64,000 bases of DNA, taken from contig NZ_CP132387.1 in assembly GCF_030758755.1 (NCBI RefSeq), positions 930,001 to 994,000 on the forward strand, in the 5' to 3' direction. Position 1 is the stretch's first letter. Each line of letters starts with the position of its first letter. This document shows positions 40,746 through 51,485 of the stretch, one piece after another. The translations under genes and the position numbers were made by a program. The notes below the pieces were generated by a model. That model saw only the letters and a list, made by a program, of their open reading frames with translations, made no database searches and had not been told where the DNA came from. The stretch is from Bartonella apihabitans. GTDB taxonomy: Bacteria; Pseudomonadota; Alphaproteobacteria; Rhizobiales; Rhizobiaceae.

Positions 40746-40969
40746 GCATAGTTCTCCTATATTTTCGTATTTATTGCACGTATCAGGTTTCTTTCGAAAA
40801 AAAACACTACGTATAACATGCAAGATAATGCCTTAACGTGTCTCTTTAAACGTCTCATAAAAGTTTTCTTATAAATTCTAAGGAAATATGAGCATGATTG
40901 ATCAACAACACAAATCCAACAAACATAAGCGCAACGCAAGGCAATGGTGAAGAAAAGAGAGCGGAAAAG

Positions 40970-41344
40970 CGGATCTCGTATATCCCGGTTTCATCAACTG
41001 GACAGAGTCGTGAAGTCTAGCGAAACAAGATGCCGTCTCTTGGTATTTATTAAAAAAATATCTTTGAGGAAAAATATTCTGGTGTAGGCGGCAACTGTCC
41101 AGCTCTTGAGGGAACAATAATGTTTGTCCGAAAGGAAAATTTTTTGTTATCATCATGATTGACCACTTGGCGAGATCAGCAACGGACCTTCTTTCCATCG
41201 TTCACCAGCTGGAACGGAAAAGCGTCCAGTTGCGTGTTGTCGATCAGACTATTGTTTTTCATCTTGGCAATCAAATTCCTTTCAGAGGCTTTCTGTGAAG
41301 GTTTTCTTGGACAGTGTAGGTTTTTTGCGTACCGCCTTAGGTAG
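40970..41344 (+). pseudogene. Serine recombinase (resolvase/invertase) remnant
   Basis: Pieces of a Tn3-type resolvase appear in order on the plus strand but in different frames. ISYIPVSSTGQSREV (about 40973-41017) matches the GYARVST-GQ start with the catalytic Ser. IFEEKYSGVGGNCPAL and MFVRKE (41060-41158) match the EEK-SG and RPALKAAL-VRKGD segment. MIDHLARSATDLLSIVHQLE then RKSVQLRVVDQ (41155-41235) matches the LDRLARS helix region. FLGQCRFFA (about 41298-41324) matches the FLGML-VFAEFE segment. Several frameshifts and stops show it is long dead. The C-terminal DNA-binding part is not recognisable. Confidence 0.78.
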
Positions 41345-41784
41345 AACCATCGGAAGAAGGAAAGTGGTGAATAGCAATCAACCGAAATAAGAGACTACTG
41401 AGAGGCGTTAAGTGTTCCGTTGGTGAATTTAATAAGCAAGCTCTATAATCACACTCAGTGGCTCTCTACAACGTTTTATTCATTTTGCCTATGCGTCTCA
41501 AAGTTAGGAATAAACGAGGTAGGGGGAGAATTTGGTGCGACTTTTTGCATTTGTCAGTATATAGACAAATGAACAAACACGGGAGCTTTTGAACTGGCGT
41601 TTCAATTACTACCTCATCAAAGTGAGCAACCTCATTGAGACATTTTACTTAACATTTTAATAAACAGTTTAACAAACATGTTATTGAGTGTTAATTCTAA
41701 TCGGGTGAACGAAGTGGATGGCCTCCCACATATTATTCTTTCTCAGTCTTTCTCATGTTCAACTCTCCTATCTTTTCCCGCTAC

Positions 41785-43087
41785 CCCCCCAGATCTCGCA
41801 CGATAAGGAATGAACGAATCTTTGCCATTTCCTTGGGGAGGTTAGGAAACCTCGCATGATTGCCACCATATTGGTGGTCAGCTCTACCAGATGAATAGTC
41901 TGTCAGAGATAGAGGAGCGGCATCCGAAAGCCCTCCCTCAATTCATACATACATAAATCTTCAGATTGATGTCGCCTGCCGTGGGGATGGTGCCAGGCGT
42001 TCCCGCTCAAAACTTAGCGTGTTTCTGGTCCATCCTGAGATATTGGCTTGGGAGCGTGTAGGAAATGAGCGGGTATATTGTTTGAACGTTTGATAAGCTC
42101 TATTAGTCCTTCTTGCGAGAGATCAGGAAGGTCAGGGATTGTTCTTTCACTGCTTGCCGTATTGAGTGTTCTGGCTCCGATGGTTGTCAGCGTGTAGAAT
42201 CATAACCCGTAAACCTGTAAAAAGCCGAAAGGGGTCAATTGAGCAAGTTCGTTGATTCTTGCGCCCAAATAAGGGCTGAGCCAAAGAGATCACCTTTTGT
42301 TATTGCTTATCTCTTTTCTGTCCGCAAGCAAGACGCTTCTTGTCTTCCATCGTGTAAGCGCGTTTATCACTCGGCGCCGTCTGATAACCCGGCTTCTCTT
42401 TTTCAGAATCCTAGCCCGTGAAACACCGACTTTGACGCTATTCAATCTATTACCGCTGGCTTCTGTTTCCAACGATCTGTTTTTTTCAAAGAATCATTAC
42501 GCTAAGATTGGACCTCAAGCGGCATTATTGCGGCGACAATAGCACTTTTCTAAACTCTGCATACTCATTATCAGTAAGACGATATTTCCCGATCGTAATT
42601 GGTCGAATAGGTTTCGAGTCCCGGCCAATGTTTCACTGTTTCTCTTTGTTATCAATGACAGCATTGAAGGAAGGGGGGGGTAATAGCGTTGTTACGGTCG
42701 TTGTTAGATGCCGTGTTCTCTGGTAACGTAGGGGAACGAGATCAGGATACTTCGTCATGAATCCTGTTTCGGAATAGTCTCCTTCGGGCTTCCTTAGATT
42801 GATTGCTGCCATGTCATTCAAAGCGTGGGCACAATGCCTTATAAAATGGAACCGTGGCTTGCATGCCATTGTGATGATTGGTTTAGCAACGCTCCGTTTG
42901 CTATTGCTCAAAATGCCTTTCCAAGTCAGCTTCGATAGTGTCTAGGTCGTTGGGTACAATTTTGAGAGCGCTAAGCTTGCCTTGTTGTGATGATATTTAC
43001 CTCAAGAACGTCGCGGCACATGTCAGGATGAACATGATTCTCGTTATACGCCTCAATGAGGGCATTGGGTATAGGACCAGCCAACAC
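41785..43087 (-). pseudogene. Phage-type tyrosine integrase remnant beside tRNA-Val
   Basis: Read on the minus strand, fragments line up as one large integrase of the type with a long N-terminal region. PNALIEAYNENHVHP and LDTIEADLERHFEQ (43087-42901) are followed by FIRHCAHALNDMAAINLRKP with EGDYSE (near 42830-42750). Next come SLWLSPYLGARINELAQL (near 42290-42240; compare WLP-LGLYTGARINEIAQL), TIGARTLNTASSERTIPDLP (near 42190-42130; compare LKTAASERTIPIHPDL) and, at the end, DHQYGGNHARFPNLPKEMAK (near 41885-41820; compare the Arg-Tyr-Gly C-terminus of integrases). Stops and frameshifts break it many times. The assignment is from memory of such integrases and needs a profile search. Confidence 0.6.
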
Positions 43088-43384
43088 AAATGATTACTTA
43101 TTAGTGCAACTTTTTAGGGTCCTTTCTAACAGTCCTAAAGTATGCTATCAGGTCGGCGTAGTCTCCGTGAAGTGTCTCTTGGCTGTCGCGGTGTCAGAAG
43201 AATTGTCTGCGCCATAAACTCATTTTATCGGGTCGGCCGAAATTTTGACATGTAAATTGTATTTCTGGTTAATTGTGACACGGGGCGTCAGGGGGATTCT
43301 TTATAACGCACTCTTCCTGTGTGCCACGTGGTCAGCGGGAAGTGCAACGAATAGAAATAACTCGATGAAATCAATTGAAAATTT

Positions 43385-43460
43385 TGGTAGGCGATGAGAG
43401 ACTCGAACTCCCGACATCCTCGGTGTAAACGAGGCGCTCTACCAGCTGAGCTAATCGCCC
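43385..43460 (-). tRNA. tRNA-Val (anticodon TAC)
   Basis: The 76-base minus-strand sequence folds as a full cloverleaf. The acceptor GGGCGAT pairs with ATCGCCT (one G-U pair at the end); the D arm is AGCTCAGCTGGTAGAGC; the anticodon arm CCTCG-TTTACAC-CGAGG gives TAC; the T arm contains GTTCGAGTC. The CCA is encoded. The 3' end faces the decayed island, the usual orientation for an integrase target. Confidence 0.97.
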
Positions 43461-43697
43461 GCTGTTACCTCAGTCGGTAACAACTGCAGCTCTCTTTAGG
43501 CAAAAGTTTTCCTAAACGCAAGAGAAAGATCGCATCCAATTAGTTTTTTTTACCGAAAAAATTAAAAATCGCGGTTTTCCGGCATTTTTCGTGAAAAAAA
43601 CAATTTTTATAAAAAAACTGAACTGTTGTCGCTTGACAGATGCAGACGAACACCTTAAACGACCGCACACAGTCACAATGACTGAACTGAAAAGTGC

Positions 43698-43774
<77 letters not shown>

Positions 43775-44383
43775 TTTTCAAATAGCTTTCAAAGCTTGTT
43801 GGAATTGGCGTTTTTCCCAAAATATCCAATATTTTATCAATCCTCTGATAATTAAAAAGTCTCTTTATATTCAACCATATTCTGTCTGGTTAAATTTGTT
43901 TGGCTTGTGGTCTCCAGCGGAATTTTAAAGTTTCATGATAGAATTTGCTCAACCGTTGTCATGCTCAAAATTTCCTATAAAAAAGGTAAAATGTGTCGTT
44001 TTGGCTCAACGATGACGTAAATATCGCCGCTCGCCAAAACGTGACCAGATGAATAAAATGGGAAATTTTCGATATTTTATATCGAATAATATACGTAAAA
44101 ACCATGCCAATACATTGTTTTCTAATTGTTTTTTTGAATAATCAAGAATGTTTTACACATTGTTGCTTTTTTAAACATGCAGGATTTTTGCACAGCTTGT
44201 GATTTTATGATAGCGTTAGCTATTGCGCAGGAGCGTTTGGTGGGGTAACGCTTAGCGCAGATTTGTCGCACGGCATGCCCTTTAAGCTGCACGGGCGGGA
44301 TTAACTTATCAACCAGCAAAGTCGTCGAGTTAGTCGACGTTGGTTGTGTTAGTTCGGCACCTAATTAAAGGCAGAAGTGAACC
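43775..44383. other. Upstream region of the nuo operon
   Basis: About 600 bases, AT-rich, between tRNA-Asp and nuoA. It must contain the complex I operon promoter. No gene seen on either strand. A GGCAGAAG motif lies just before the nuoA ATG. Confidence 0.45.
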
Positions 44384-44749
44384 ATGGCTGATCTTATTAG
44401 TTCTTATTTGCCAGTATTGATTTTTATCATCGTATCGGCGTTGATCGCTGGCGTACTTTTGATAATGCCTTACATCGTGGCTTATCGTTCCCCGGATCCG
44501 GAAAAATTATCTGCATATGAATGCGGTTTTAACTCATTTGATGATGCACGCATGAAATTCGATATCAGGTTTTATCTGGTTTCAATTCTATTTATTATTT
44601 TCGATCTGGAAGTGGCCTTTCTTTTTCCGTGGGCTGTTTCGTTCGACGCGATTGGCTGTTTTGGTTTTCTCTCGATGATGGTGTTTCTTGCTGTGCTGAC
44701 TGTCGGCTTTATTTATGAATGGAAAAAAGGAGCACTTGAATGGGATTGA
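44384..44749 (+). CDS. nuoA: NADH-quinone oxidoreductase subunit A
   Basis: Membrane subunit at the junction of the complex I arms. 121 residues with three helices: [20 protein letters not shown] at the start, then the conserved loop [20 protein letters not shown] and [20 protein letters not shown], and a last helix before [11 protein letters not shown]. It overlaps nuoB by 10 bases. First gene of the 14-gene operon. Confidence 0.97.
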   Translation: MADLISSYLPVLIFIIVSALIAGVLLIMPYIVAYRSPDPEKLSAYECGFNSFDDARMKFDIRFYLVSILFIIFDLEVAFLFPWAVSFDAIGCFGFLSMMVFLAVLTVGFIYEWKKGALEWD

Positions 44750-45321
44750 TTCATGACAATTCGGCTTTGGTCGCTCCTAAGCCTAAAGGCATAATTGATC
44801 CAAATACAGGAAAGCTGATTGGATCTGATGACGAGTTTTTTCAAAATATAAGTGGTGAGCTTTCTGACAAAGGTTTCTTGGTGACGTCGGTTGATGCGCT
44901 TGTAACCTGGGCAAGAACCGGCTCGCTTATGTGGATGAGTTTTGGTTTGGCATGTTGTGCAATCGAATTGATGCAATGTTCCATGCCGCATTATGATAAT
45001 GAACGGTTTGGCTATGCACCGCGTGCTTCACCGCGTCAGTCCGATGTGATGATGGTTGCTGGCACATTGACGAACAAAATGGCACCTGCGCTGAGAAAAG
45101 TTTATGACCAGATGCCGGAACCTCGTTATGTGATTTCGATGGGGTCATGCGCAAATGGTGGTGGCTATTATCATTATTCCTATTCTGTTGTCAGAGGATG
45201 TGATCGGATAGTGCCTGTAGATATCTACATTCCGGGCTGCCCGCCAACGGCTGAAGCTTTGCTTTATGGTGTGCTTCTGTTGCAGAAAAAGATACGTCGC
45301 ACCGGTTCGATCGAGCGGTGA
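44740..45321 (+). CDS. nuoB: NADH-quinone oxidoreductase subunit B
   Basis: Peripheral-arm subunit carrying cluster N2, the last Fe-S centre before quinone. 193 residues; the four ligands are visible in [13 protein letters not shown] (two Cys), [18 protein letters not shown] and [16 protein letters not shown]. It starts within the end of nuoA. Confidence 0.98.
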   Translation: MGLIHDNSALVAPKPKGIIDPNTGKLIGSDDEFFQNISGELSDKGFLVTSVDALVTWARTGSLMWMSFGLACCAIELMQCSMPHYDNERFGYAPRASPRQSDVMMVAGTLTNKMAPALRKVYDQMPEPRYVISMGSCANGGGYYHYSYSVVRGCDRIVPVDIYIPGCPPTAEALLYGVLLLQKKIRRTGSIER

Positions 45322-45335
45322 GGGGAGAGCAGTTG

Positions 45336-45947
45336 ATGACTACTGAAGCGCTAAAGGAATTGCAATCCTATGTTACCGAACGCTTGGAAACGGTGATTGA
45401 GGATTCAACTTTCGCCTATAATGAGCTCACGCTCGTATCGAAACTTGATGCGATTGTCGATGTTCTGTCGTTTTTGAAAGATGATTCACATTGTCAATTT
45501 GTTGGTCTGATTGATATATGTGGTGTCGATTATCCGGAACGGGAAAAGCGCTTCGATGTTGTCTATCATCTTTTGTCGCCCCGTCACAATCTTCGGATAC
45601 GTGTGAAGGTTCGTACCGACGAAGATACCCCGGTTCCTTCTGCTTGCAGTGTATATCCCGGTGCGGAATGGTATGAACGCGAGACCTACGATATGTACGG
45701 TGTTCTTTTTTCCGGTCATCCGGATTTACGCCGTATTTTGACGGATTACGGCTTTGAAGGTCATCCATTGCGCAAGGATTTTCCAACTTCTGGGTTTGTC
45801 GAATGCCGATACGATAATGAAGTGAAACGGGTTGTTTATGAGCCTGTTGTGCTTCGTCAGGAAATGCGTAATTTTGATTTTATGTCTCCATGGGAAGGAA
45901 CCGAATATGTTCTACCGGGTGACGAAAAAGCTGGAGGTGTAAAATGA
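45336..45947 (+). CDS. nuoC: NADH-quinone oxidoreductase subunit C
   Basis: Peripheral-arm subunit next to NuoD. About 203 residues with [20 protein letters not shown], the hallmark [20 protein letters not shown] and [21 protein letters not shown] choose ATG 45336, preceded by AGGGGAGAG; a GTG at 45318 overlapping the nuoB stop is in frame but makes that purine stretch coding. It is separate from nuoD, as in other alphaproteobacteria. Confidence 0.96.
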   Translation: MTTEALKELQSYVTERLETVIEDSTFAYNELTLVSKLDAIVDVLSFLKDDSHCQFVGLIDICGVDYPEREKRFDVVYHLLSPRHNLRIRVKVRTDEDTPVPSACSVYPGAEWYERETYDMYGVLFSGHPDLRRILTDYGFEGHPLRKDFPTSGFVECRYDNEVKRVVYEPVVLRQEMRNFDFMSPWEGTEYVLPGDEKAGGVK

Positions 45948-46072
45948 GTTGCGATCCAGCCCGTTTAAAGTCGAGCGTTACGAATTCCGGTTTTCATTCA
46001 TTGCTAAACGTTATGAACGCTCAAATCATTACATTCATACCATTTAGAGACAGAGGAGTTGATCGTGGCTGA
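45944..46072 (+). CDS. Possible 42-codon ORF bridging nuoC and nuoD
   Basis: An ATG overlapping the nuoC stop as ATGA opens a 42-codon frame ([20 protein letters not shown] at its start) that ends at TGA 46070-46072, just inside nuoD. It fills the otherwise unexplained 117-base gap and would couple translation of the two genes. It has no known motif and may be fortuitous. Confidence 0.25.
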   Translation: MSCDPARLKSSVTNSGFHSLLNVMNAQIITFIPFRDRGVDRG

Positions 46073-47255
46073 GGTCAATGTCCGTAATTTCAATATAAAC
46101 TTTGGTCCGCAACATCCTGCTGCGCACGGTGTTTTGCGTATGGTTCTGGAGCTTGACGGCGAGGTTGTTGAGCGTGTTGATCCGCACATCGGTCTGCTTC
46201 ACCGCGGCACCGAAAAGCTCATGGAAACGAAAACCTATTTGCAGGCTACCCCTTATCTCGACAGGTTGGATTATGTTGCGCCGATGAATCAGGAACATGC
46301 ATTTGTTCTTGCTGTCGAAAAATTGTTGGGATTGGAAGTGCCTAAGCGGGCACAGCTTATTCGTGTTCTGTTTTCGGAGATTGGTCGTATCCTCAATCAT
46401 TTGTTGAACGTTACGACACAGGCAATGGATGTCGGTGCACTTACACCACCGTTGTGGGGATTCGAACAACGTGAAAAACTGATGATTTTTTACGAGCGTG
46501 CTTGTGGCGCGCGGCTACACGCTAATTATTTCAGACCGGGTGGCGTGCATCAGGATTTACCGGAAAAGCTGGTAGAAGATATCGGAGAATTTATTGATCC
46601 ATTTTTGGTTGCACTTGATAAACTTGATGCGCTTGTGACACCAAACCGCATTTTCAAGCAACGCAATGTCGACATTGGTGTTGTCAAAATTGAAGATGCA
46701 TGGATTCGCGGTTTTTCCGGTGTAATGATTTGCGGTGCAGGCGTTCCGTGGGATTTGCGTAAGAGCCAGCCCTATGAATGCTATGACGAAATGGACTTTG
46801 ATATACCGGTCGGTAAAAACGGTGATTGTTACGATCGTTATCTCATCCGCATGGAAGAGATGCGTCAATCTGCCAAAATTATGCGTCAATGCGTAGAACG
46901 CTTATTGAGTACTGAAAAAAGTGGACCTGTTCTGGCTGTTGACCATAAAGTCACTCCGCCCAGAAGAGCTGCTATGAAAAGTTCGATGGAATCTCTTATT
47001 CATCATTTCAAACTCTATTCGGAAGGGTTTCATGTTCCTGCCGGAGAAGTTTACGCTGCTGTTGAAGCGCCAAAAGGTGAGTTCGGGGTTTATCTGGTTT
47101 CGGAAGGCAAAAATAAGCCTTACCGTGTAAAGTTGCGTGCTCCCGGCTATGCGCATTTGCAGGCAATGGATTTTCTTGCGCGGGGTCATTTGCTGGCTGA
47201 TGTTACCGCAATACTGGGTTCTATTGATATTGTTTTTGGAGAGGTTGATCGCTGA
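46065..47255 (+). CDS. nuoD: NADH-quinone oxidoreductase subunit D
   Basis: 49-kDa subunit that forms the quinone pocket with NuoB. 396 residues with [20 protein letters not shown] (conserved His pair), [34 protein letters not shown] and [14 protein letters not shown]; it ends [13 protein letters not shown]. The start is GTG 46065, six bases after AGGAG; a TTG at 46059 is too close to that site. Confidence 0.97.
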   Translation: MAEVNVRNFNINFGPQHPAAHGVLRMVLELDGEVVERVDPHIGLLHRGTEKLMETKTYLQATPYLDRLDYVAPMNQEHAFVLAVEKLLGLEVPKRAQLIRVLFSEIGRILNHLLNVTTQAMDVGALTPPLWGFEQREKLMIFYERACGARLHANYFRPGGVHQDLPEKLVEDIGEFIDPFLVALDKLDALVTPNRIFKQRNVDIGVVKIEDAWIRGFSGVMICGAGVPWDLRKSQPYECYDEMDFDIPVGKNGDCYDRYLIRMEEMRQSAKIMRQCVERLLSTEKSGPVLAVDHKVTPPRRAAMKSSMESLIHHFKLYSEGFHVPAGEVYAAVEAPKGEFGVYLVSEGKNKPYRVKLRAPGYAHLQAMDFLARGHLLADVTAILGSIDIVFGEVDR

Positions 47256-47914
47256 TGTCTGTGCGCCGTCTTGCCAATGAAGCCATACAACCCAGCTCGT
47301 TTTCCTTTAATAAGGAGAATTTAAAATGGGCAGAAAAGACTATTGCTAAATATCCGGAAGGGCGGCAAAGATCTGCCGTCATTCCATTGCTCATGCGCGC
47401 TCAGGAGCAGGAGGGGTGGGTTACCCGTGCAGCAATAGAATATGTCGCAGACATGCTTTCGATGGCCTATATCAGGGTGTTGGAAATTGCGACGTTCTAT
47501 ACCCAGTTCCAATTGAAGCCGGTCGGGACAAAAGCCCATGTTCAAGTGTGTGGAACTACTCCTTGTATGTTGAGGGGGGCGGGGGACCTAATTAAAGTTT
47601 GCAAAAAGAAAATAAACGAAGCGCCGTTTGTAACCAATAAGGATGGAACTCTTTCTTGGGAAGAAGTTGAATGCTTGGGTGCATGTGCAAACGCACCGAT
47701 GGTTATGATCTTCAAAGATACTTACGAGGATCTTACACCGGAACGTTTGGAAGAAATTATTGACGCATTCGAAGCAGGTAAGGGTGATACTGTTCCGGTG
47801 GGGCCACAAAATGGGCGTAAAACGTCGGAACCGATTACCGGTCTTACGGCATTGCTGGACGGAGACCAAAAAACAACCAAGAAGAAGTCTTCCGCCAAGA
47901 AGGCAGATGAATGA
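47255..47914 (+). CDS. nuoE: NADH-quinone oxidoreductase subunit E
   Basis: 24-kDa subunit with the [2Fe-2S] cluster N1a. 219 residues; ligands in [14 protein letters not shown] and [14 protein letters not shown]. The C-terminal 45 residues are an alphaproteobacterial extension ending in a Lys-rich tail. Overlaps the nuoD stop by one base (TGATG). Confidence 0.97.
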   Translation: MSVRRLANEAIQPSSFSFNKENLKWAEKTIAKYPEGRQRSAVIPLLMRAQEQEGWVTRAAIEYVADMLSMAYIRVLEIATFYTQFQLKPVGTKAHVQVCGTTPCMLRGAGDLIKVCKKKINEAPFVTNKDGTLSWEEVECLGACANAPMVMIFKDTYEDLTPERLEEIIDAFEAGKGDTVPVGPQNGRKTSEPITGLTALLDGDQKTTKKKSSAKKADE

Positions 47915-47975
47915 GGTAGTGGTTGAGGTTGGGCTGGTTAATCAAGGTCTGAACGCTTTTGATAAAGCAGTTTAA
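47907..47975 (+). CDS. Possible 22-codon ORF after nuoE
   Basis: An ATG inside the end of nuoE opens a 22-codon frame ([20 protein letters not shown]) that covers most of the nuoE-nuoF gap. Very short and without motif; recorded only because a similar coupled frame occupies the nuoC-nuoD gap. Confidence 0.15.
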   Translation: MNEVVVEVGLVNQGLNAFDKAV

Positions 47976-48017
47976 AGAAACTGAATAAGGTATTGAAAAC
48001 AAAGGAATAGGTGAGAA

Positions 48018-49325
48018 ATGCTGGCAGATAGTGATCGCATCTTCACCAATATATACGGTTTAAAAGACAAGTCTCTCAAAGGCGCGATGTCTCGCGGTTG
48101 TTGGGATGGAACCAAAGCCATTCTCGAGAAGGGTCGTGACTGGATCATCAACGAGATGAAAGCGTCCGGTTTGCGCGGAAGAGGTGGCGCGGGATTTTCG
48201 ACCGGTATGAAATGGTCTTTCATGCCTAAACAAAATGATGGGCGTCCGCATTATCTGGTTGTCAACGCTGATGAATTGGAACCGGGAACTTGTAAAGACC
48301 GTGAGATATTACGCCACGATCCTCATACCTTGATCGAAGGATGTGTTATTGCGACTTTTGCTATGGGTGCGCATACAGCCTTTATCTATGTTCGCGGTGA
48401 ATATATTCGTGAACGTGAGGCTCTGCAGGCCGCTATTGATGAATGTTACGAAGCCGGCCTTCTCGGTAAAAAGACAAAACATGGTCATGCTTGCGATATT
48501 ATCGTCCACCATGGTGCAGGCGCATATATTTGCGGTGAAGAGACCGCTCTTTTGGAAAGTCTGGAAGGTAAAAAAGGTCAACCGCGGTTAAAACCGCCTT
48601 TCCCTGCCAATATGGGGGTTTATGGTTGTCCGACGACGGTCAACAATGTCGAGTCAATTGCTGTTTCTCCGACTATTTTGCGGCGTGGGGCATCGTGGTT
48701 TTCGTCCATTGGCCGACCCAATAATGTGGGAACGAAACTGTTTATGTTTTCCGGACACGTTAACACACCTTGTGTTGTCGAAGAAAGTCTGGGACTTACG
48801 TTTCGGGAATTGATCGAGAAACACGCAGGCGGAATTCGCGGTGGCTGGGATAATCTTCTGGCTGTTATCCCGGGGGGTGCTTCCTGTCCGGTTGTACCGG
48901 GTGAAAAAATGCCCGATGCGATAATGGACTTTGACGGCATGAAGGCAATCGGTTCTTCGTTCGGCACGGGCGGTGCAATTGTAATGGATAAATCGACAGA
49001 TATTATCAAAGCGATTTGGCGTATTTCTGCGTTTTTCAAACATGAAAGTTGCGGACAATGTACGCCTTGTCGCGAAGGCACCGGCTGGATGATGCGTCTT
49101 TTGGGGCGTATGGTCGAAGGACGGGCACAAAAGCGTGAAATCGATCTTTTGTTTGACGTTTCAAAGCACGTTGAAGGACATACAATTTGCGCATTGGGGG
49201 ATGCGGCCGCTTGGCCTGTACAGGCCCTTATCAGAAATTTCCGTCCTGAAATAGAAAAACGTATTGATGATTATACGCGCAATGCGGTTCAGAGTAAGAA
49301 TATTGCTTTGGAAGCAGCAGAATAA
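48018..49325 (+). CDS. nuoF: NADH-quinone oxidoreductase subunit F
   Basis: 51-kDa subunit that binds NADH, FMN and cluster N3. 435 residues: [20 protein letters not shown] (nucleotide/FMN glycine loop, near residue 55), [39 protein letters not shown] and the N3 ligands in [17 protein letters not shown] with a fourth Cys in [12 protein letters not shown]. Confidence 0.98.
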   Translation: MLADSDRIFTNIYGLKDKSLKGAMSRGCWDGTKAILEKGRDWIINEMKASGLRGRGGAGFSTGMKWSFMPKQNDGRPHYLVVNADELEPGTCKDREILRHDPHTLIEGCVIATFAMGAHTAFIYVRGEYIREREALQAAIDECYEAGLLGKKTKHGHACDIIVHHGAGAYICGEETALLESLEGKKGQPRLKPPFPANMGVYGCPTTVNNVESIAVSPTILRRGASWFSSIGRPNNVGTKLFMFSGHVNTPCVVEESLGLTFRELIEKHAGGIRGGWDNLLAVIPGGASCPVVPGEKMPDAIMDFDGMKAIGSSFGTGGAIVMDKSTDIIKAIWRISAFFKHESCGQCTPCREGTGWMMRLLGRMVEGRAQKREIDLLFDVSKHVEGHTICALGDAAAWPVQALIRNFRPEIEKRIDDYTRNAVQSKNIALEAAE

Positions 49326-49391
49326 AGACGGCAGTGTTTGAGAATTTAGAGTTTTAAAGGTTAGGCGGTTTATCCGCGGACTGGAATAACA

Positions 49392-51461
49392 ATGGCGAAG
49401 ATCAAAATTAACGGAAAAGAGATCGAAGTACCGGATCACTATACGCTTCTTCAGGCTGCCGAGGCAGCAGGAGCAGAGGTTCCGCGTTTCTGCTTTCATG
49501 AGCGGTTATCGATCGCTGGTAACTGCCGCATGTGCCTTGTTGAAGTGAAGGGTGGTCCGCCCAAGCCGACAGCTTCATGCGCAATGGGTGTGCGCGATTT
49601 GCGTCCTGGTCCCAATGGTGAGCCGCCGGAGATGTTTACCAACACTCCGATGGTGAAAAAGGCACGTGAAGGGGTGATGGAATTTCTCCTTATCAATCAC
49701 CCGCTTGACTGTCCGATTTGTGATCAGGGGGGTGAATGCGACCTTCAGGATCAAGCAATGGCCTATGGTCACGATTTCTCACGCTATACGGAAGACAAGC
49801 GTGCTGTCGAAAACAAGTATATCGGACCATTGGTAAAGACGGTGATGAATTGTTGTATCCATTGTACAAGATGTGTGCGCTTTACAACGGAAGTAGCCGG
49901 AATATCGGAGCTTGGATTGATTGGGCGCGGTGAAGACGCAGAGATTACAACTTATCTTCAGCAAGCCATGACATCCGAATTGCAAGGCAATGTCATTGAC
50001 CTTTGCCCCGTTGGAGCTTTGACGTCGAAGCCTTATGCTTTCCACGCTCGTCCGTGGGAATTGACAAAGACTGAAACGATCGATGTGATGGATGCGTTGG
50101 GGAGTGCCATTCGCGTTGATACACGCGGGCGGGAAGTTATGCGTATCATGCCACGTGTCAACGACGATATTAATGAAGAATGGATTTCTGATAAAACGCG
50201 TTTTATCTGGGATGGTTTGCGCACCCAAAGACTTGATCGACCATATGTGCGGAAAGAAGGCAAATTGGTTGAAGCAAGCTGGGCAGACGCATTCGGAGCT
50301 ATCAAATCGGCCGTAGAATTTGCTTCGGCTGACAAGATCGGCGCTATTGCTGGCGATTTTGCTACTGTGGAAGAGATGTATGCGCTTAAACTGTTGCTGA
50401 AATCTCTGGGTTCTACTCTAGTGGATTGTCGGCAGGACGGGAGCTTCCCTTCGGCTGAAAACGGCCGTTCGTCCTATATGTTCAATCCTAAGATTACCGG
50501 AATTGAAGAAGCCGATGCACTCTTGATCATTGGTTCAAATCCACGCTTTGAAGCGGCGGTAATGAACGCAAGAATTCGCAAACGCGAACGTCAGGGTAAT
50601 TTCCCGATCGGCGTTATCGGAGATAAGTTGGAACTACGTTATCCTTATACTTATCTCGGTGCAGGTGCCGATACTCTCGGGCAAGTGGTCAACGGTAAAA
50701 ACGAATTTTTTGAAGTTTTGAAAAAAGCTGAAAAGCCGTTGATTATTGTAGGGCAGGCCGCCTTGGTGGGAGAAACTGGCGAAGCCGTGTTGAAGTCGAT
50801 AGCCAAGCTTTGTGTTGAAGTTGGCGCTCTCTCGGAGACATGGAACGGTTTGGGCGTTCTCCAAACAGCAGCTTCCCGTGTAGGCGGGTTGGATATTGGT
50901 TTTTCTTCGCAGCTTGGTGCAGAAAACATTGTCAAAAACTCTGATGTATTGTTCCTTCTTGGAGCTGACGAAATCGATCTTGATAAAAAGAGAGGATTTA
51001 CTGTCTACATTGGTAGTCATGGAGACAATGGCGCACTGAATGCGGATGTCATTTTGCCAGCATCGGCATATACCGAGAAATCCGGTATTTATGTCAATAC
51101 AGAGGGGCGCGTTCAAATGACTGCACGTGCAGCCTTTGCACCGGGAGAAGCCAAAGAAGATTGGGCAATTATAAGAGCCTTGTCGGAAGTTTTGGGGCAT
51201 AAGCTGCCGTTTGATACATTGGCAGAATTGCGCCGTAGCTTGTTTGAAAACTTCCCGCATATGGCTAATGTAAACGCAATTAAAACCGGGGATATCAAAG
51301 ACATTGAAAAGCTCGGTTCGCAGACTGCCAAACTTGGCAAGCAAACCTTTTCTTCTTTGATAAAAGACTTCTATTTGACAAACCCGATTGCCCGTGCGTC
51401 GGCTGTAATGGCTGAATGTTCAGCCCTTGCAAAAGCCCGACTGACTGAAGCGGCAGAATGA
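49392..51461 (+). CDS. nuoG: NADH-quinone oxidoreductase subunit G
   Basis: Largest peripheral subunit, with several Fe-S clusters. 689 residues: N1b ligands in VPRFCFHERLSIAGNCRMCL with a following Cys in TASCAMG; the His-Cys set for N5 in HPLDCPICDQGGECDLQD; N4 ligands in CCIHCTRCVRF and VIDLCPVGAL. A molybdopterin-oxidoreductase-like domain without visible cofactor-binding evidence fills the rest. 66 bases separate it from nuoF. Confidence 0.97.
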   Translation: MAKIKINGKEIEVPDHYTLLQAAEAAGAEVPRFCFHERLSIAGNCRMCLVEVKGGPPKPTASCAMGVRDLRPGPNGEPPEMFTNTPMVKKAREGVMEFLLINHPLDCPICDQGGECDLQDQAMAYGHDFSRYTEDKRAVENKYIGPLVKTVMNCCIHCTRCVRFTTEVAGISELGLIGRGEDAEITTYLQQAMTSELQGNVIDLCPVGALTSKPYAFHARPWELTKTETIDVMDALGSAIRVDTRGREVMRIMPRVNDDINEEWISDKTRFIWDGLRTQRLDRPYVRKEGKLVEASWADAFGAIKSAVEFASADKIGAIAGDFATVEEMYALKLLLKSLGSTLVDCRQDGSFPSAENGRSSYMFNPKITGIEEADALLIIGSNPRFEAAVMNARIRKRERQGNFPIGVIGDKLELRYPYTYLGAGADTLGQVVNGKNEFFEVLKKAEKPLIIVGQAALVGETGEAVLKSIAKLCVEVGALSETWNGLGVLQTAASRVGGLDIGFSSQLGAENIVKNSDVLFLLGADEIDLDKKRGFTVYIGSHGDNGALNADVILPASAYTEKSGIYVNTEGRVQMTARAAFAPGEAKEDWAIIRALSEVLGHKLPFDTLAELRRSLFENFPHMANVNAIKTGDIKDIEKLGSQTAKLGKQTFSSLIKDFYLTNPIARASAVMAECSALAKARLTEAAE

Positions 51462-51485
51462 AGGTAGAGAGGAAAAATAAAGACG

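Noticed and set aside
42607-42625. ggtttcgagtcccggcc, resembling a tRNA T-arm, considered as a tRNA fragment or att site.
   Set aside because: The flanking bases do not form a T-stem, and the stretch is explained as coding sequence (GRDSKP) of the minus-strand integrase-region frame.
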